Assembly (NCBI GenBank): GCA_003153315.1 | Contig: PLYA01000056.1 | Location: 84,087-148,086, forward strand | Reading direction: 5' to 3' | DNA length: 64,000 nt | Source of the DNA: Bacteroidota bacterium | Lineage (GTDB): Bacteria > Bacteroidota > Bacteroidia > B-17B0 > Aurantibacillaceae | Shown: positions 38,191 to 47,050 of the stretch, piece after piece | Layout: each line of letters begins with the position of its first letter | How positions within the stretch are numbered: position 1 is the stretch's first letter | The notes under the pieces: model-generated | Told to the model about the DNA's origin: nothing | Seen by the model: the letters and a program-made list of their open reading frames with translations, nothing else | Database searches by the model: none | Position numbers and translations under genes: made by a program

Positions 38191-39285
38191 ATGTTCCTAA
38201 AAAACAAATCTACTATTATACTTCTCGTTACTATTTTATGCGTAATAGGCTTTATATGCTTATTCACCAAAATTGTGCTTTACATGCTCGTGGCAACCAT
38301 TCTGTCTTTGTTGGCAGAGCCTTTTGTAAAACTTTATTCAAAAATAAGGTTTAAAAGCAAGCATCTGCCCGAAACAGTTATTGCTCTTTTGTCGCTGTTC
38401 AGCATGATATTTGTATTTTCATCTTTCTTTTTTGCCTTTATACCTTTAATTATAGATCAGGCAAAGTTTATTTCAACACTTAATTTTAAGGATGTTTTTA
38501 CCAGGGCTCTAGACCACTTCCCTAATATAAAAGATGTGCTTACTAATATGGGGGCCTTGGATAACGTGAGTAAAAAACTAAACAACCAACTGGCTGCTTT
38601 TTTAAATGTGGGTAATGCCAGTTACTTGCTTAATACTTTTTTTTCGGCATTTGGCAGTATTGCCGGAGGTGCTTTAGCCACTTGTTTTATTACTTTCTTT
38701 TTATTGAAAGATAATAAACTTGTTGCCAGAAGTCTTTTATTAATAACCCCTGTGGCTTATGAGCATGAGATGAAGGACATCCTTCGCACTACAAAATCAT
38801 TGCTAAGCAAATACTTTGTTGCCTTATTTATAGATGTAGTAATGGTAATTATTTTAGTCGGCACTTCTCTAAGTTTATTAGGAGTAAAGAACGCCTGGTT
38901 TATTGCCATATTTGCCGGAGTAATGAATATCATACCCTATTTAGGCCCCTTTATAAGTTTTGCCTTTGCCTGCTTTTTAGGTATTACAGGCTGCATGGAA
39001 GCCAATGAAACTTTCTTAATAGGCACTGTAATCGAGAAAATATTCTGGGTTTCTATCTGCGTAAATCTGTTCGATGCATTTGTCATGCAGCCCTATCTTT
39101 TCAGTCACAGCGTAAAAGCACACCCTTTAGAGATTTTTATTGTAATACTGATGGCATCTTCTTTAGCAGGAGTTGGGGGGATGATAGTTGCCATACCTAC
39201 TTATACACTTATCAGGATTGTGGCCAAAGAGTTTTTAACTAATTATAAATTCTTTAAAAAACTAACCGAAAACATTCCCGAATAA
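38191..39285 (+). CDS. AI-2E family (PerM/YdiK-like) membrane protein
   Basis: A 364-residue protein with about eight helices. The family pattern is clear: N-terminal paired helices, a soluble loop about 95-145 (LDHFPNIKDVLTNMGAL), FFLLKDNK near residue 172, and the C-terminal PYLGPFISFAFAC and MQPYLFSHSVKAHPLEIFIVIL. The family includes putative AI-2 exporters and Na+/H+ antiporters; the role here is open. The DUF2461 gene starts one base after its stop. Its leader 38116-38190 has GTTATAAGT and ACTTATAAC arms that could pair. Confidence 0.9.
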   Translation: MFLKNKSTIILLVTILCVIGFICLFTKIVLYMLVATILSLLAEPFVKLYSKIRFKSKHLPETVIALLSLFSMIFVFSSFFFAFIPLIIDQAKFISTLNFKDVFTRALDHFPNIKDVLTNMGALDNVSKKLNNQLAAFLNVGNASYLLNTFFSAFGSIAGGALATCFITFFLLKDNKLVARSLLLITPVAYEHEMKDILRTTKSLLSKYFVALFIDVVMVIILVGTSLSLLGVKNAWFIAIFAGVMNIIPYLGPFISFAFACFLGITGCMEANETFLIGTVIEKIFWVSICVNLFDAFVMQPYLFSHSVKAHPLEIFIVILMASSLAGVGGMIVAIPTYTLIRIVAKEFLTNYKFFKKLTENIPE

Positions 39286-39286
39286 C

Positions 39287-39940
39287 ATGGAACAAACGCT
39301 TGCCTTTTTAAAACAAATTAAAAAGAATAACAACAAAGAGTGGTTCGAGAAGAACAAATCGGTTTATTTAAAATCTAAAGAAAACCTTCAGGCACTAATA
39401 ACTAAAGTATTAACTCTTACCGCTAAGTTCGATAAAGAGGTGGCAGGCATAGATCCTGCTAAAACCATTTTCAGGATTTATAAAGATGTGCGCTTCTCTA
39501 AAGATAAAACCCCATATAAAATTAATATGGGTGCCCACATAACCCCCGGTGGCAAGAATAGCCCTCTGCCCGGTTATTATATACATATAGAACCCGGTAA
39601 CTGCTTTTTGGGTGGTGGTTGCTACATGCCCATGCCCGATAAATTGGCTGCTATCCGCCAGGAGATTGATTATAACTATGCCGATTTTAAAAAGATACTT
39701 AACCATAAAGACTTTAAAAAATTCTTTACCGGCTTAGCCGATGAGGGAAAATTGGTAAACCCGCCCAAAGGCTATGATAAAGAAAACCCTGCCGTTGAAG
39801 TTTTAAAGAACAAACATTTTGTGGTGATACATAATTTTAATGATAAAGAATTACTAAGCCCCGATTTCCCAAAATATGCCGCCTCAGCCTTTAAAGCCAT
39901 GCACCCCTTTTTGCTCTTTTTAAGAGAAGCTATGAAGTAG
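39287..39940 (+). CDS. DUF2461 family protein
   Basis: A 217-residue soluble protein. TLAFLKQIKKNNNKEWFEKNKSVY at the start, FRIYKDVRFSKDKTPYKINMGAH in the middle, and GYYIHIEPGNCFLGGGCYMP are the recognised DUF2461 (TIGR02453) blocks. No biochemical function is established for the family. Reading past its TAG stop in the same frame gives 44 further open codons that run into repeat array C. Confidence 0.93.
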   Translation: MEQTLAFLKQIKKNNNKEWFEKNKSVYLKSKENLQALITKVLTLTAKFDKEVAGIDPAKTIFRIYKDVRFSKDKTPYKINMGAHITPGGKNSPLPGYYIHIEPGNCFLGGGCYMPMPDKLAAIRQEIDYNYADFKKILNHKDFKKFFTGLADEGKLVNPPKGYDKENPAVEVLKNKHFVVIHNFNDKELLSPDFPKYAASAFKAMHPFLLFLREAMK

Positions 39941-40033
39941 GTTAATTCTATTTATACACCAAATAACTCCAATAAACACAGGTTTTTAGGCTTTTTAGAG
40001 CTAAAAGGCATTGGTACAGAGAAAAACAGTCAC

Positions 40034-40243
40034 CTGAACAAAACATTTAGTCATCTAAATAAAATGTTTAGTTAACTAAACAAAAGAATTAGTAGTCTAA
40101 ATAAAACATTTAGATACCTAAACAAAATATTTAGTAACCTAAACAAAACAGTTAGATGACCAAACAAAAAGATTAGTAATCTAAATAAAACAGTTAGTAA
40201 CCTAAACAAAATATTTAGGCGACTAAATAAAATGGTTAGTAAC
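40034..40243. repeat. Array C: ten tandem 21-bp units
   Basis: Lies in the 399-base gap between DUF2461 and the sigma factor. Ten units, all 21 bp, each a 17-bp core close to CTAAACAAAATATTTAG (ends CTAAA/TTTAG are an inverted repeat) plus a 4-base spacer. A weaker unit precedes it at 40013-40033. The plus-strand frame reads LNKTFSH, LNKIFSN, LNKTVSN; two units have a stop as last codon. The frame is in phase with the upstream gene. Its core is the exact reverse complement of the array D core. The 96 bases after it (40244-40339) show nothing but a likely promoter region. Confidence 0.93.
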
Positions 40244-40357
40244 CTAAATTTTTAATATAAAGGCGAAAACACTTTTAAACACTCCCTATTTGAAAAGATA
40301 AAAAATATTCGTAACTTTCTTCCTATTAGTAACGTAAAATTGTGTTGTGTAAAATAC

Positions 40358-40915
40358 ATGAGTAGAAACGAATTTATACAAGCTTGCCTTAAAAACGATA
40401 AAACTGCACGTCATCAGCTTATTGAGCAGCATTACGGACAGTTAATGGGTATGTGCAGACGTTATGCCAAAAATAATGAACAGGCAGATACTTTTTTCTC
40501 TCAGGCATTTATTGATATTTTTAAACATTTACCCGAATACGAGGATAACGATGATTTAAATACTTGGATTAAAAAAACATTCTTAAGCAGCTTAATTCAC
40601 CAGTTAAAAAGTAATCGTACTGAATACTATGTAACCACTACTGCCCGTGTGGATGAAAAGAAACAACATTCAGACCTTTTTCACCAGTCAGAGCAGGATG
40701 ATCCAAACAACCTATCGGTAGAAGATTATATCAAAGCGCTGCAAAAAATGCCTTGCTCCTTCAGAGCCGTATATAATTTGCGTGTGATAGAGAATATGGG
40801 CTTAAAAGAAGTTTGCAATTTGTTAGAGATTAACGAAGACTCTGCAAAGAATACCTTAGAGCGTGCCCGTCATGAATTTTCTAAAAATGTGAAACTCAAA
40901 ATGCAAGGCTATTAA
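40358..40915 (+). CDS. ECF-like sigma-70 family factor
   Basis: About 185 residues from Met at 40358 (MSRNEFIQACLKNDK); the longer frame would need a TTG at 40340. Region 2 (HYGQLMGMCRRYAKNNEQADTFFSQAFIDIFKHL) and region 4 (ALQKMPCSFRAVYNLRVIENMGLKEVCNLLEINEDSAKNTLERAR, quoted as one domain) are both present. The linker 90-130 is Gln/Asp-rich. It is diverged from the usual ECF groups. Its stop overlaps the start of the next gene (TAATG), which suggests that the membrane protein is its partner. Confidence 0.88.
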   Translation: MSRNEFIQACLKNDKTARHQLIEQHYGQLMGMCRRYAKNNEQADTFFSQAFIDIFKHLPEYEDNDDLNTWIKKTFLSSLIHQLKSNRTEYYVTTTARVDEKKQHSDLFHQSEQDDPNNLSVEDYIKALQKMPCSFRAVYNLRVIENMGLKEVCNLLEINEDSAKNTLERARHEFSKNVKLKMQGY

Positions 40916-41607
40916 TGGAAGAGAAAAAACCTTTTCATATTGATGAAAATGCTTTGCGAGAAAAGCTATTGAGTTATCATGTTAGCTTTAATCCCGCTTC
41001 ATTAGATTTTTTAGAGAATGAAATAGAGCAGGTAAAAACACGCCCTCCTTTTAAGCTTCCTGAAACAAAAAAGATATTTCAATTTGCTGCTATTCCCACA
41101 ATTATAGTAGTATTTGGTATTGTTGCATACTTTGGGTTCAATTATATAAAAGATATATCAGAAAAAGCTACTGTTAAAAAAGACACCGTTACCACCATTA
41201 AACCTGCTCTTGAACCAAAAGTAGAAGTTAAGCAAGAAGTAGTTAAACTACCTGTTGTAACAACTGCTTCTGTAGCACCTGAAATAAAAAAACAAGATAC
41301 CATTATAGCTTCTGTTCCGGTTACTGTTGCCCCAAAACAAATAAAAGATACCAATAAAAAACCTACTACAGAACAGGTTATCACTCCAAAAAAGGAAGAT
41401 ACTACACAAATAAATAATACTACCAATACAAAACCAGATACATTAAAAAAGACGGGTGTGGATACTTCTTCCGCTTCTAAAAACAAAGATACCACAACCA
41501 AAAAGAAGAAAAAGAAAAAGAAGAATTCGGATGTAACGGAAGAAATAAGGCAATCTACCCAACAGCCAAACAGTGCTGATGATGATGTAGTAGTTCCAAA
41601 TAATTAG
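40915..41607 (+). CDS. Single-span membrane protein coupled to the sigma factor
   Basis: A 230-residue protein: N-terminal cytoplasmic part about 1-58 (FHIDENALREKLLSYHVSFNPASLDFLENEIEQ), one helix about 60-82 (IFQFAAIPTIIVVFGIVAYFGF), and a periplasmic low-complexity Thr/Lys/Pro/Val tract ending in poly-Lys and an acidic tail. Position and topology are those of an anti-sigma factor. No zinc-binding HXXXCXXC anti-sigma motif is visible. Translation is coupled to the sigma gene by a one-base overlap. Confidence 0.7.
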   Translation: MEEKKPFHIDENALREKLLSYHVSFNPASLDFLENEIEQVKTRPPFKLPETKKIFQFAAIPTIIVVFGIVAYFGFNYIKDISEKATVKKDTVTTIKPALEPKVEVKQEVVKLPVVTTASVAPEIKKQDTIIASVPVTVAPKQIKDTNKKPTTEQVITPKKEDTTQINNTTNTKPDTLKKTGVDTSSASKNKDTTTKKKKKKKKNSDVTEEIRQSTQQPNSADDDVVVPNN

Positions 41608-41618
41608 TTAACACAATT

Positions 41619-42965
41619 TTATTTATACAACCACTCCTCTGGGTTTAGTATTCTTTGCCCCTTCCAGATTTGGAAATTAATTACATTTCTATTTTCATCT
41701 TCATTAAAAGCAATACTGCCAATGTTTTGTTTAAGAGCTATTTTATCACCTGATTTAACCAGCACTTCCTGCAGATTAGAATACACGCTTAAATAATCTC
41801 CATGACGGATAATCACAATCTTACCGATACCCGGCACAGTGGTAACACCAGTAACTATACCTTCAAACACGGCACGTGCAGTTTGCCCTTTAGCTGCAGA
41901 AATTTCGACACCATTGTTGTTAATCATAAAACCTTTAATAGTAGGGTGTTCCTGCTCTCCAAAGCCAATGGTTATAATGCCTTTAGCAACCGGCCATGGC
42001 AACCTACCTCTGTTAGATGCAAAATCTGTTGAGAGTTGCTCGGCTTCTTTTGTTTCTGCAATCTCTGCTGCTTCGGCTTTCTCATCTGCTTTTATCTCAG
42101 CATCTATCTTTTTTGTATTGACTTTTGCTTTCCTCTCTTTTGCCCTGGCAGCTCTGTCTTCTTTCTTTTTGGCAAGTGCTAACGCGCGTTTTTTTTCTTC
42201 TTCCTGTTGCCGTTTTACTTCTTCCTGAATTAATTTTTTAATGGCAGCGTTTAAGTTTTCAATTTCACTTTTCTTATTATTCAACTCTTCTTTTAATTGT
42301 TTTTCGGTATGCTGAAGACTTGCCAATGTGTTTTCCTGGTCTGATTTTTCTTTAGCAAGGTTTTCTTTTTCACTATCTTCTGAAGTAAGTAATTGTTTCT
42401 TTTCTGCTTTGCGACTATTTAACTCGACTATTTTTTGTGCTATTTCTGTTTGAGTACTTGTAATCTCAACTGCTTTTTTCCTTCGATACTCCGCAATTTG
42501 CTGTGTATATTTATATTGCTGGTATGCCTGATTAAAACTATCTGCGGCAAATAAGAACATAAGTTTACTATAGGCATCGCTATTTCTATAATCAAAATAA
42601 ACCATCGCGGCATAGTCTTTCTTTAGTTTATCTAAAGTTGAATTCAAATTATTTATAGAAGTTTGATTTTCGTTTATTTGTTTATTAATAAGGTGTATTT
42701 CATATTTAATGGTTCCTATCAGCTCTTCTCTTACACTGATCTTCTTATTAAGGATAGCCACCTGATTCATAGATATTTTTTTACTGCTTTTTGTTTCGTG
42801 CAATAAATCATTGATGGTATTAATCTCTTCTTTCAACTTTTTCTTTTTGTTTTCTAAATCTTTCTTATTTCCCTTTTGCGCAAAAGTTTGCGGCGTATAT
42901 GCCAAAAGCATTACAAAAGAAAAGAACAGTATGGTAAGTTTATTTTTTAAACTCAATGCGCTCAT
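41619..42965 (-). CDS. EnvC-like murein hydrolase activator with degenerate LytM domain
   Basis: About 448 residues from the Met at 42965 (MSALSLKNKLTILFF), which gives a compact signal peptide; a Met at 43004 is also possible. A long coiled coil about 35-235 is followed by a Lys/Ala/Glu tract and a C-terminal LytM domain. In that domain the zinc ligands are missing: NNNGVEIS in place of HXGVD, VYSNL for YXHL, and INFQIW for the HLHFE type. This fits an activator of amidases rather than a peptidase. Overlaps the end of the DUF4292 gene. Confidence 0.9.
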   Translation of the reverse strand: MSALSLKNKLTILFFSFVMLLAYTPQTFAQKGNKKDLENKKKKLKEEINTINDLLHETKSSKKISMNQVAILNKKISVREELIGTIKYEIHLINKQINENQTSINNLNSTLDKLKKDYAAMVYFDYRNSDAYSKLMFLFAADSFNQAYQQYKYTQQIAEYRRKKAVEITSTQTEIAQKIVELNSRKAEKKQLLTSEDSEKENLAKEKSDQENTLASLQHTEKQLKEELNNKKSEIENLNAAIKKLIQEEVKRQQEEEKKRALALAKKKEDRAARAKERKAKVNTKKIDAEIKADEKAEAAEIAETKEAEQLSTDFASNRGRLPWPVAKGIITIGFGEQEHPTIKGFMINNNGVEISAAKGQTARAVFEGIVTGVTTVPGIGKIVIIRHGDYLSVYSNLQEVLVKSGDKIALKQNIGSIAFNEDENRNVINFQIWKGQRILNPEEWLYK

Positions 42966-43824
42966 AGCTTGCCGGAATTTTAAAAGGAAAAGTTTGGGGT
43001 TCATTTATATTTATGCGCCCATAACTTATGTTGGCTTTGATGTTCTTTTCGGCGGTAATGGTATATACTAATTTAAAGGGAGCAAGGTATTTATCAACCG
43101 GTTTAAAATCAGAATAAGATGAAGCAAACTTTCGCTTTGTCTGTATATCCGTAAACTCAAGGGTTGTTATTTTAAATGTTTCGGGGTCTAACCACATAGT
43201 TTGGTAAGATTCATTAGGTGTCTCCGTTCCATTAGCAATTCTTCTTAAACGTCTTTTTCTTACGGTGCTTAAAAAATACTGGCAAGTGGTTTTATCTCTA
43301 CCGGGCTTTAATTTTTCATCCTCGTCGTGAAAATCAGCGCTGTTGCCAAATAATAGAGCTTGCAGCATTTCATAATCCAAATCGGCGTGCAGCATTTGGT
43401 TTATGTATGAAAAATCCCCCACAAAATATTTTTTTTCTGTCAAGCCTAACGTAAATTTAACCGTATCTTTTGTAATTAATACCCGTGCCGCATCAATACC
43501 AAGCTTTGATATAGATAACCAAATTACGCTGTCTTTACGACATCTCAAAGACACATTAAATGAATGTTCTTCACTATCTAATGTTAATTGGCAACTGAAT
43601 TTTGCCGAAGCATAAGTAAAATCAAGTTCGCTATCGTTCATTAACTTACTTAGCGATTTACCTGTTTTAAAATCCATACGACATTTTTCGGAAGTAGTAT
43701 CTACTACGGTAACTGGTTTTTGTTTGGTAAGATTTTTTTTGTTTTTGCAGGAAGTTTCCATTAGTACAAGTAATAAAAAAGGAAACAATATTTTTAAGGG
43801 AAGTTGTTTGAGAATAGTTATCAT
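42940..43824 (-). CDS. DUF4292 lipoprotein
   Basis: A 294-residue predicted lipoprotein with Cys in LMETSCKNK (about residue 26). A half-barrel-type beta-rich body with VSLRCRKDSVIWLSISKLGIDAARVLITKDTV (two strands), a YEMLQALLFGNSADF segment, and a C-terminal INEPQTFPFKIPASYERIEF matches DUF4292, which has a LolB/LppX-like appearance. It lies between the TPR lipoprotein (one-base overlap) and EnvC. Likely an envelope assembly factor; function not established. Confidence 0.88.
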   Translation of the reverse strand: MITILKQLPLKILFPFLLLVLMETSCKNKKNLTKQKPVTVVDTTSEKCRMDFKTGKSLSKLMNDSELDFTYASAKFSCQLTLDSEEHSFNVSLRCRKDSVIWLSISKLGIDAARVLITKDTVKFTLGLTEKKYFVGDFSYINQMLHADLDYEMLQALLFGNSADFHDEDEKLKPGRDKTTCQYFLSTVRKRRLRRIANGTETPNESYQTMWLDPETFKITTLEFTDIQTKRKFASSYSDFKPVDKYLAPFKLVYTITAEKNIKANISYGRININEPQTFPFKIPASYERIEFKK

Positions 43825-45581
43825 TATTCGTATAGCTTTTTATCTGCAATTTTTTTAATCAGCGTTTCCGAAGTGTTACCAAGCTCTTTGGATTTCTTCC
43901 AATTTTCAATGGCTTTATCAGTTTCTTTTAGTTTATACAACACATCACCATAGTGTTCTACAATAGCAGGACGGTTATTTCCTCCTCTTTCAATAGCTTT
44001 TTCCAAATGTTTTTTTGCGTCTTCGTATTTCTGTTCCTGATAAAAAATCCAACCGTAGGTATCCATATAATTAACACTATTTGGCACAAGTTCTAAGGAT
44101 CGTTTTGACATCTTTTCGGCCTTTTCCAAATGTTCTTTTCGCAAAGAAAGATAATAGGCATAGTTATTCAATACTCCGGCATTATTAGGATCTAACTCTA
44201 ATGCTTTATCAAATTCTTTATCAGATTTTTCATACTCTTTTAAGTTATTATAAACCTCTCCCAGATTAGTACAAAAGCCCGATGCTAAAGGAGTATCTTC
44301 AAACACAAATTGTTTGCCATCTTTAAAGGGCTGTACGGCTTTTTGATATTGCTTTAACTGCATATAAGCAACACCATTATAATAATAAGAGTAAGGTTGT
44401 TCAGGAAATAAATCCATTGCTTCGGCACTGTGTTTTGCTAAACTATCATACGCACCAATATGTGTTTCACAATCCAGCAACTCGTGCCATACTGCGTATT
44501 TACCTTTATCATTTTGTAGAACCTTTAATAGTTCTGCTATGGCATCTTTATATTTTTTATCGCGATACAAAAAATCGGCATACATACTATGCGCTTTAGG
44601 TTCATCAGGGTATTCTGTTATCAACAAACTGCACAATTCATAAGCCTGAGGCAAAAGTTTTTGGCTTTGTTCTGTCATATTATAATAGGATAGTAAGATT
44701 TTTATCTTGCTGTCAATATCTAAATCATCGCTTTTAAATGCCTTTTTTAATTCTCCAAAAAACTCTTCATCTTTTTTTTGTTGCCTGTAATAATCAGCCA
44801 AAGCAAGATGTATGTATGGATTTAAGGAATCTGTTTTTAATATGGTATTATATGTTTCTAAAGCCTTTTGCGGTTGTCCTTCTTGTTGATATAAATCTGC
44901 CAGGAAAGTATAGTAGCGACTTTCTTTGGGATTAGCCATAATTATTCTTTTCAACTCGGTTTCCGCATCGTTCCATTTCTTTTGTTGCGAGTATATCTTT
45001 ACTTTTTGCATAGAAATATCATCATTTGGGCCCGTTGCCTGCAACATGCGGCTATATGCCTGCAAGGCTTTATCTAATTTACCGGCATAGATATACTCTC
45101 CGGCAAGCCCCTGATAAAAGTCTTCGCGATATGGATGGGTTTTTAACATCATCTCATAACGATCTGCCGCATCCATATATAAACGTTTGTTATGCAAACA
45201 TTCTATATACAGTATATTATACCATTCGTTTTTAGGGTCAGCTAAAGCAGCAATTTTAGCGCATTTTAGCGCATTTTCGTACTTGCCGGTATATCTATAA
45301 AGATTAGCAAGTTCGTAGTTGGCGGGAGCATTATTGGGATTTATCTTTAAACATTCATTAAAAAGGTTCAGTGCTATATCGGCATTACCTTTTTCCTTCT
45401 CTCTGCACGCATCATAAAACGTAGCGTGAAGTTTAAACTCATCATCCGTTTTTTTTTGCGAGAGTGAAGAACTATTCTTTGTTTTAGAGGTAACTGAACT
45501 GGCATTTTTTTTTGACAAACAAGAGGTTAGTATTAGAACACTAATTCCTGATAATAAGGCTATGAGCTTTTGCTTGTACAA
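43824..45581 (-). CDS. TPR-repeat lipoprotein of the envelope cluster
   Basis: A 585-residue protein with lipobox SVLILTSC (Cys about residue 21) and at least twelve TPR motifs from about 45 to the end, for example ANYELANLYRYTGKYENALKCA and GVLNNYAYYLSLRKEHLEKAEKM. Strand-mates DUF4292 and EnvC follow with overlaps, and the nucleotidyltransferase gene ends 3 bases before it. This gene order recurs in Bacteroidota. Probably a periplasmic/outer-membrane scaffold; specific partner unknown. Confidence 0.9.
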   Translation of the reverse strand: MYKQKLIALLSGISVLILTSCLSKKNASSVTSKTKNSSSLSQKKTDDEFKLHATFYDACREKEKGNADIALNLFNECLKINPNNAPANYELANLYRYTGKYENALKCAKIAALADPKNEWYNILYIECLHNKRLYMDAADRYEMMLKTHPYREDFYQGLAGEYIYAGKLDKALQAYSRMLQATGPNDDISMQKVKIYSQQKKWNDAETELKRIIMANPKESRYYTFLADLYQQEGQPQKALETYNTILKTDSLNPYIHLALADYYRQQKKDEEFFGELKKAFKSDDLDIDSKIKILLSYYNMTEQSQKLLPQAYELCSLLITEYPDEPKAHSMYADFLYRDKKYKDAIAELLKVLQNDKGKYAVWHELLDCETHIGAYDSLAKHSAEAMDLFPEQPYSYYYNGVAYMQLKQYQKAVQPFKDGKQFVFEDTPLASGFCTNLGEVYNNLKEYEKSDKEFDKALELDPNNAGVLNNYAYYLSLRKEHLEKAEKMSKRSLELVPNSVNYMDTYGWIFYQEQKYEDAKKHLEKAIERGGNNRPAIVEHYGDVLYKLKETDKAIENWKKSKELGNTSETLIKKIADKKLYE

Positions 45582-45584
45582 ATT

Positions 45585-46592
45585 TTATTTACTGATAGTA
45601 TGGTCTCCCAGGTTTAAATCTGCTGCAATGCCGTTAACCTCTACATAGCTTCCTATCATAGAATTCTCTAAATTGGCCGTACTTATTTTGCTGTTTTGCT
45701 GAACGATGGAGTTCTTTATAATGGTATCGTTTATTTTAGTGTTAGCGCCAACAGATACATATGGGCCAACAACAGAGTTTTTTAATACCACATTCTCTCC
45801 TATAAAGCAAGGTTCGATAATAACTGAGTTTTCAATTTTTGCTGAAGCAGCACGTAAATGTGCTTTACCCTTATCATACTCTAACACACGCTGATTGGTA
45901 AATACAGTGGCTTCTTTATTACCGCAATCAAGCCACTCGGTTACTTTGCCCGGAACAAACTTGGTTCCTTTGTTTTTCATATTCTCTAAAGCGTTGGTTA
46001 GCTGAAATTCACCCTTGTCTTTAATATTGTTATCCAGCAGGTATTGAATTTCTTTTTTAAGATAATCTCCGTCTTTAAAATAATAGATACCTATGATGGC
46101 TAAGTCTGAAACAAACTCTTCGGGTTTCTCCACAAAATCAGTAATAAAACCTTCTTTATTCAGTTTTACTACACCAAACTGACGGGGGTCATCTATCCTT
46201 TGAACCCAAATAGCGCCATCATTGTTAGTATCCATCACAAAATCAGCTTTAAAAAGGGTATCGGCAAAGGCAACTACCGTTTTGCCTGTAAGAGCAGGTG
46301 CGGCACACATTACTGCATGGGCAGTGCCCAAGGCAACTTCCTGATAATAGATAACACCTTTAGCCCCTTGCGAAGCAGCAATATCTATCAGGTTCTTTTC
46401 AACCTCTTTGCCAAAAAGCGGAGAGATGATAAAGGCTATTTCGTTTATTTTTTCGCCGCAAACCTTGGTAATATCTTCTACCAAACGCTGCACAATGGGT
46501 TTTCCGCCAACGGGTATAAGTGGTTTTGGCACGGTAAGGGTGTGAGGGCGCAAACGTTTGCCCATGCCTGCCATAGGGATAATAATGTTCAT
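45585..46592 (-). CDS. Sugar-phosphate nucleotidyltransferase with left-handed beta-helix
   Basis: A 335-residue enzyme. N-terminal nucleotidyltransferase with IPMAGMGKRLRPHTLTVPKPLIPVGG (nucleotide and sugar binding), FADTLF near residue 113, and WLDCGNKEA. A C-terminal hexapeptide left-handed beta-helix about 250-335 (ENSVIIEPCFIGENVVLKNSVVGPYVSVG, quoted as repeats). It resembles glucose-1-phosphate thymidylyl/uridylyltransferases, but the base and sugar cannot be fixed. First gene of a four-gene envelope operon. Confidence 0.9.
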   Translation of the reverse strand: MNIIIPMAGMGKRLRPHTLTVPKPLIPVGGKPIVQRLVEDITKVCGEKINEIAFIISPLFGKEVEKNLIDIAASQGAKGVIYYQEVALGTAHAVMCAAPALTGKTVVAFADTLFKADFVMDTNNDGAIWVQRIDDPRQFGVVKLNKEGFITDFVEKPEEFVSDLAIIGIYYFKDGDYLKKEIQYLLDNNIKDKGEFQLTNALENMKNKGTKFVPGKVTEWLDCGNKEATVFTNQRVLEYDKGKAHLRAASAKIENSVIIEPCFIGENVVLKNSVVGPYVSVGANTKINDTIIKNSIVQQNSKISTANLENSMIGSYVEVNGIAADLNLGDHTISK

Positions 46593-46748
46593 TTTTCTTG
46601 TTCTAAATTACAAGGAACGAAGATAATAATTACAACCGGATAATGAATTCATGCTATGCTTTAGTAATTAACACAAGAAAGAAAGCCGAAAACATATTTG
46701 AGCCATTTCTTTCTTGTTTGGAAATGCCTCCAGCTCATTTGAAGACAA

Positions 46749-46916
46749 CTAAATTAATTATTTAGTCATTTAAACGTTTTATTTAGTCGTCTAAATATTT
46801 AGCTTAGGTTACTAACCGGTTTGTTTAGACGCCTGGATATTCTATACAGATTACTATCTGTTTTGTTTAGTCATCTAAATATTCTGTTTAGATGACTAAA
46901 TATTTTGTTCAGGCTG
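46749..46916. repeat. Array D: eight tandem 21-bp units, inverse of array C
   Basis: Lies in the 458-base gap between two divergent genes. Eight units, all 21 bp. The best match CTAAATATTTTGTTTAG plus TCAT is the exact reverse complement of the array C core. Units vary strongly (one reads CTGGATATTCTATACAG). Read on the minus strand they give heptads LNKIFSH, LNRIFR, LNKPVSN with stops between. No gene precedes it on that strand. The remainder of the gap shows only the promoter at 47001-47033. Confidence 0.9.
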
Positions 46917-47000
46917 CTGTTTGACAGTAAAAACATCCATTATTCCTATTTCTAAAGGTCTCGGTACTTTTTACAAAGGATGTTTTCTTCATTACCCTGC

Positions 47001-47033
47001 TTTGTAAATAATGTTAAATAAATAATATATTTG
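47001..47033 (+). promoter_or_regulatory. Bacteroidota-type promoter
   Basis: TTTG at 47001-47004, a 21-base spacer, and TATATTTG at 47026-47033 fit the Bacteroidota vegetative consensus TTTG-N19-21-TAnnTTTG. It precedes the ATG at 47051 by 17 bases. Prediction by motif only. Confidence 0.6.
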
Positions 47034-47050
47034 CTCTCAACTCTTTAAAA

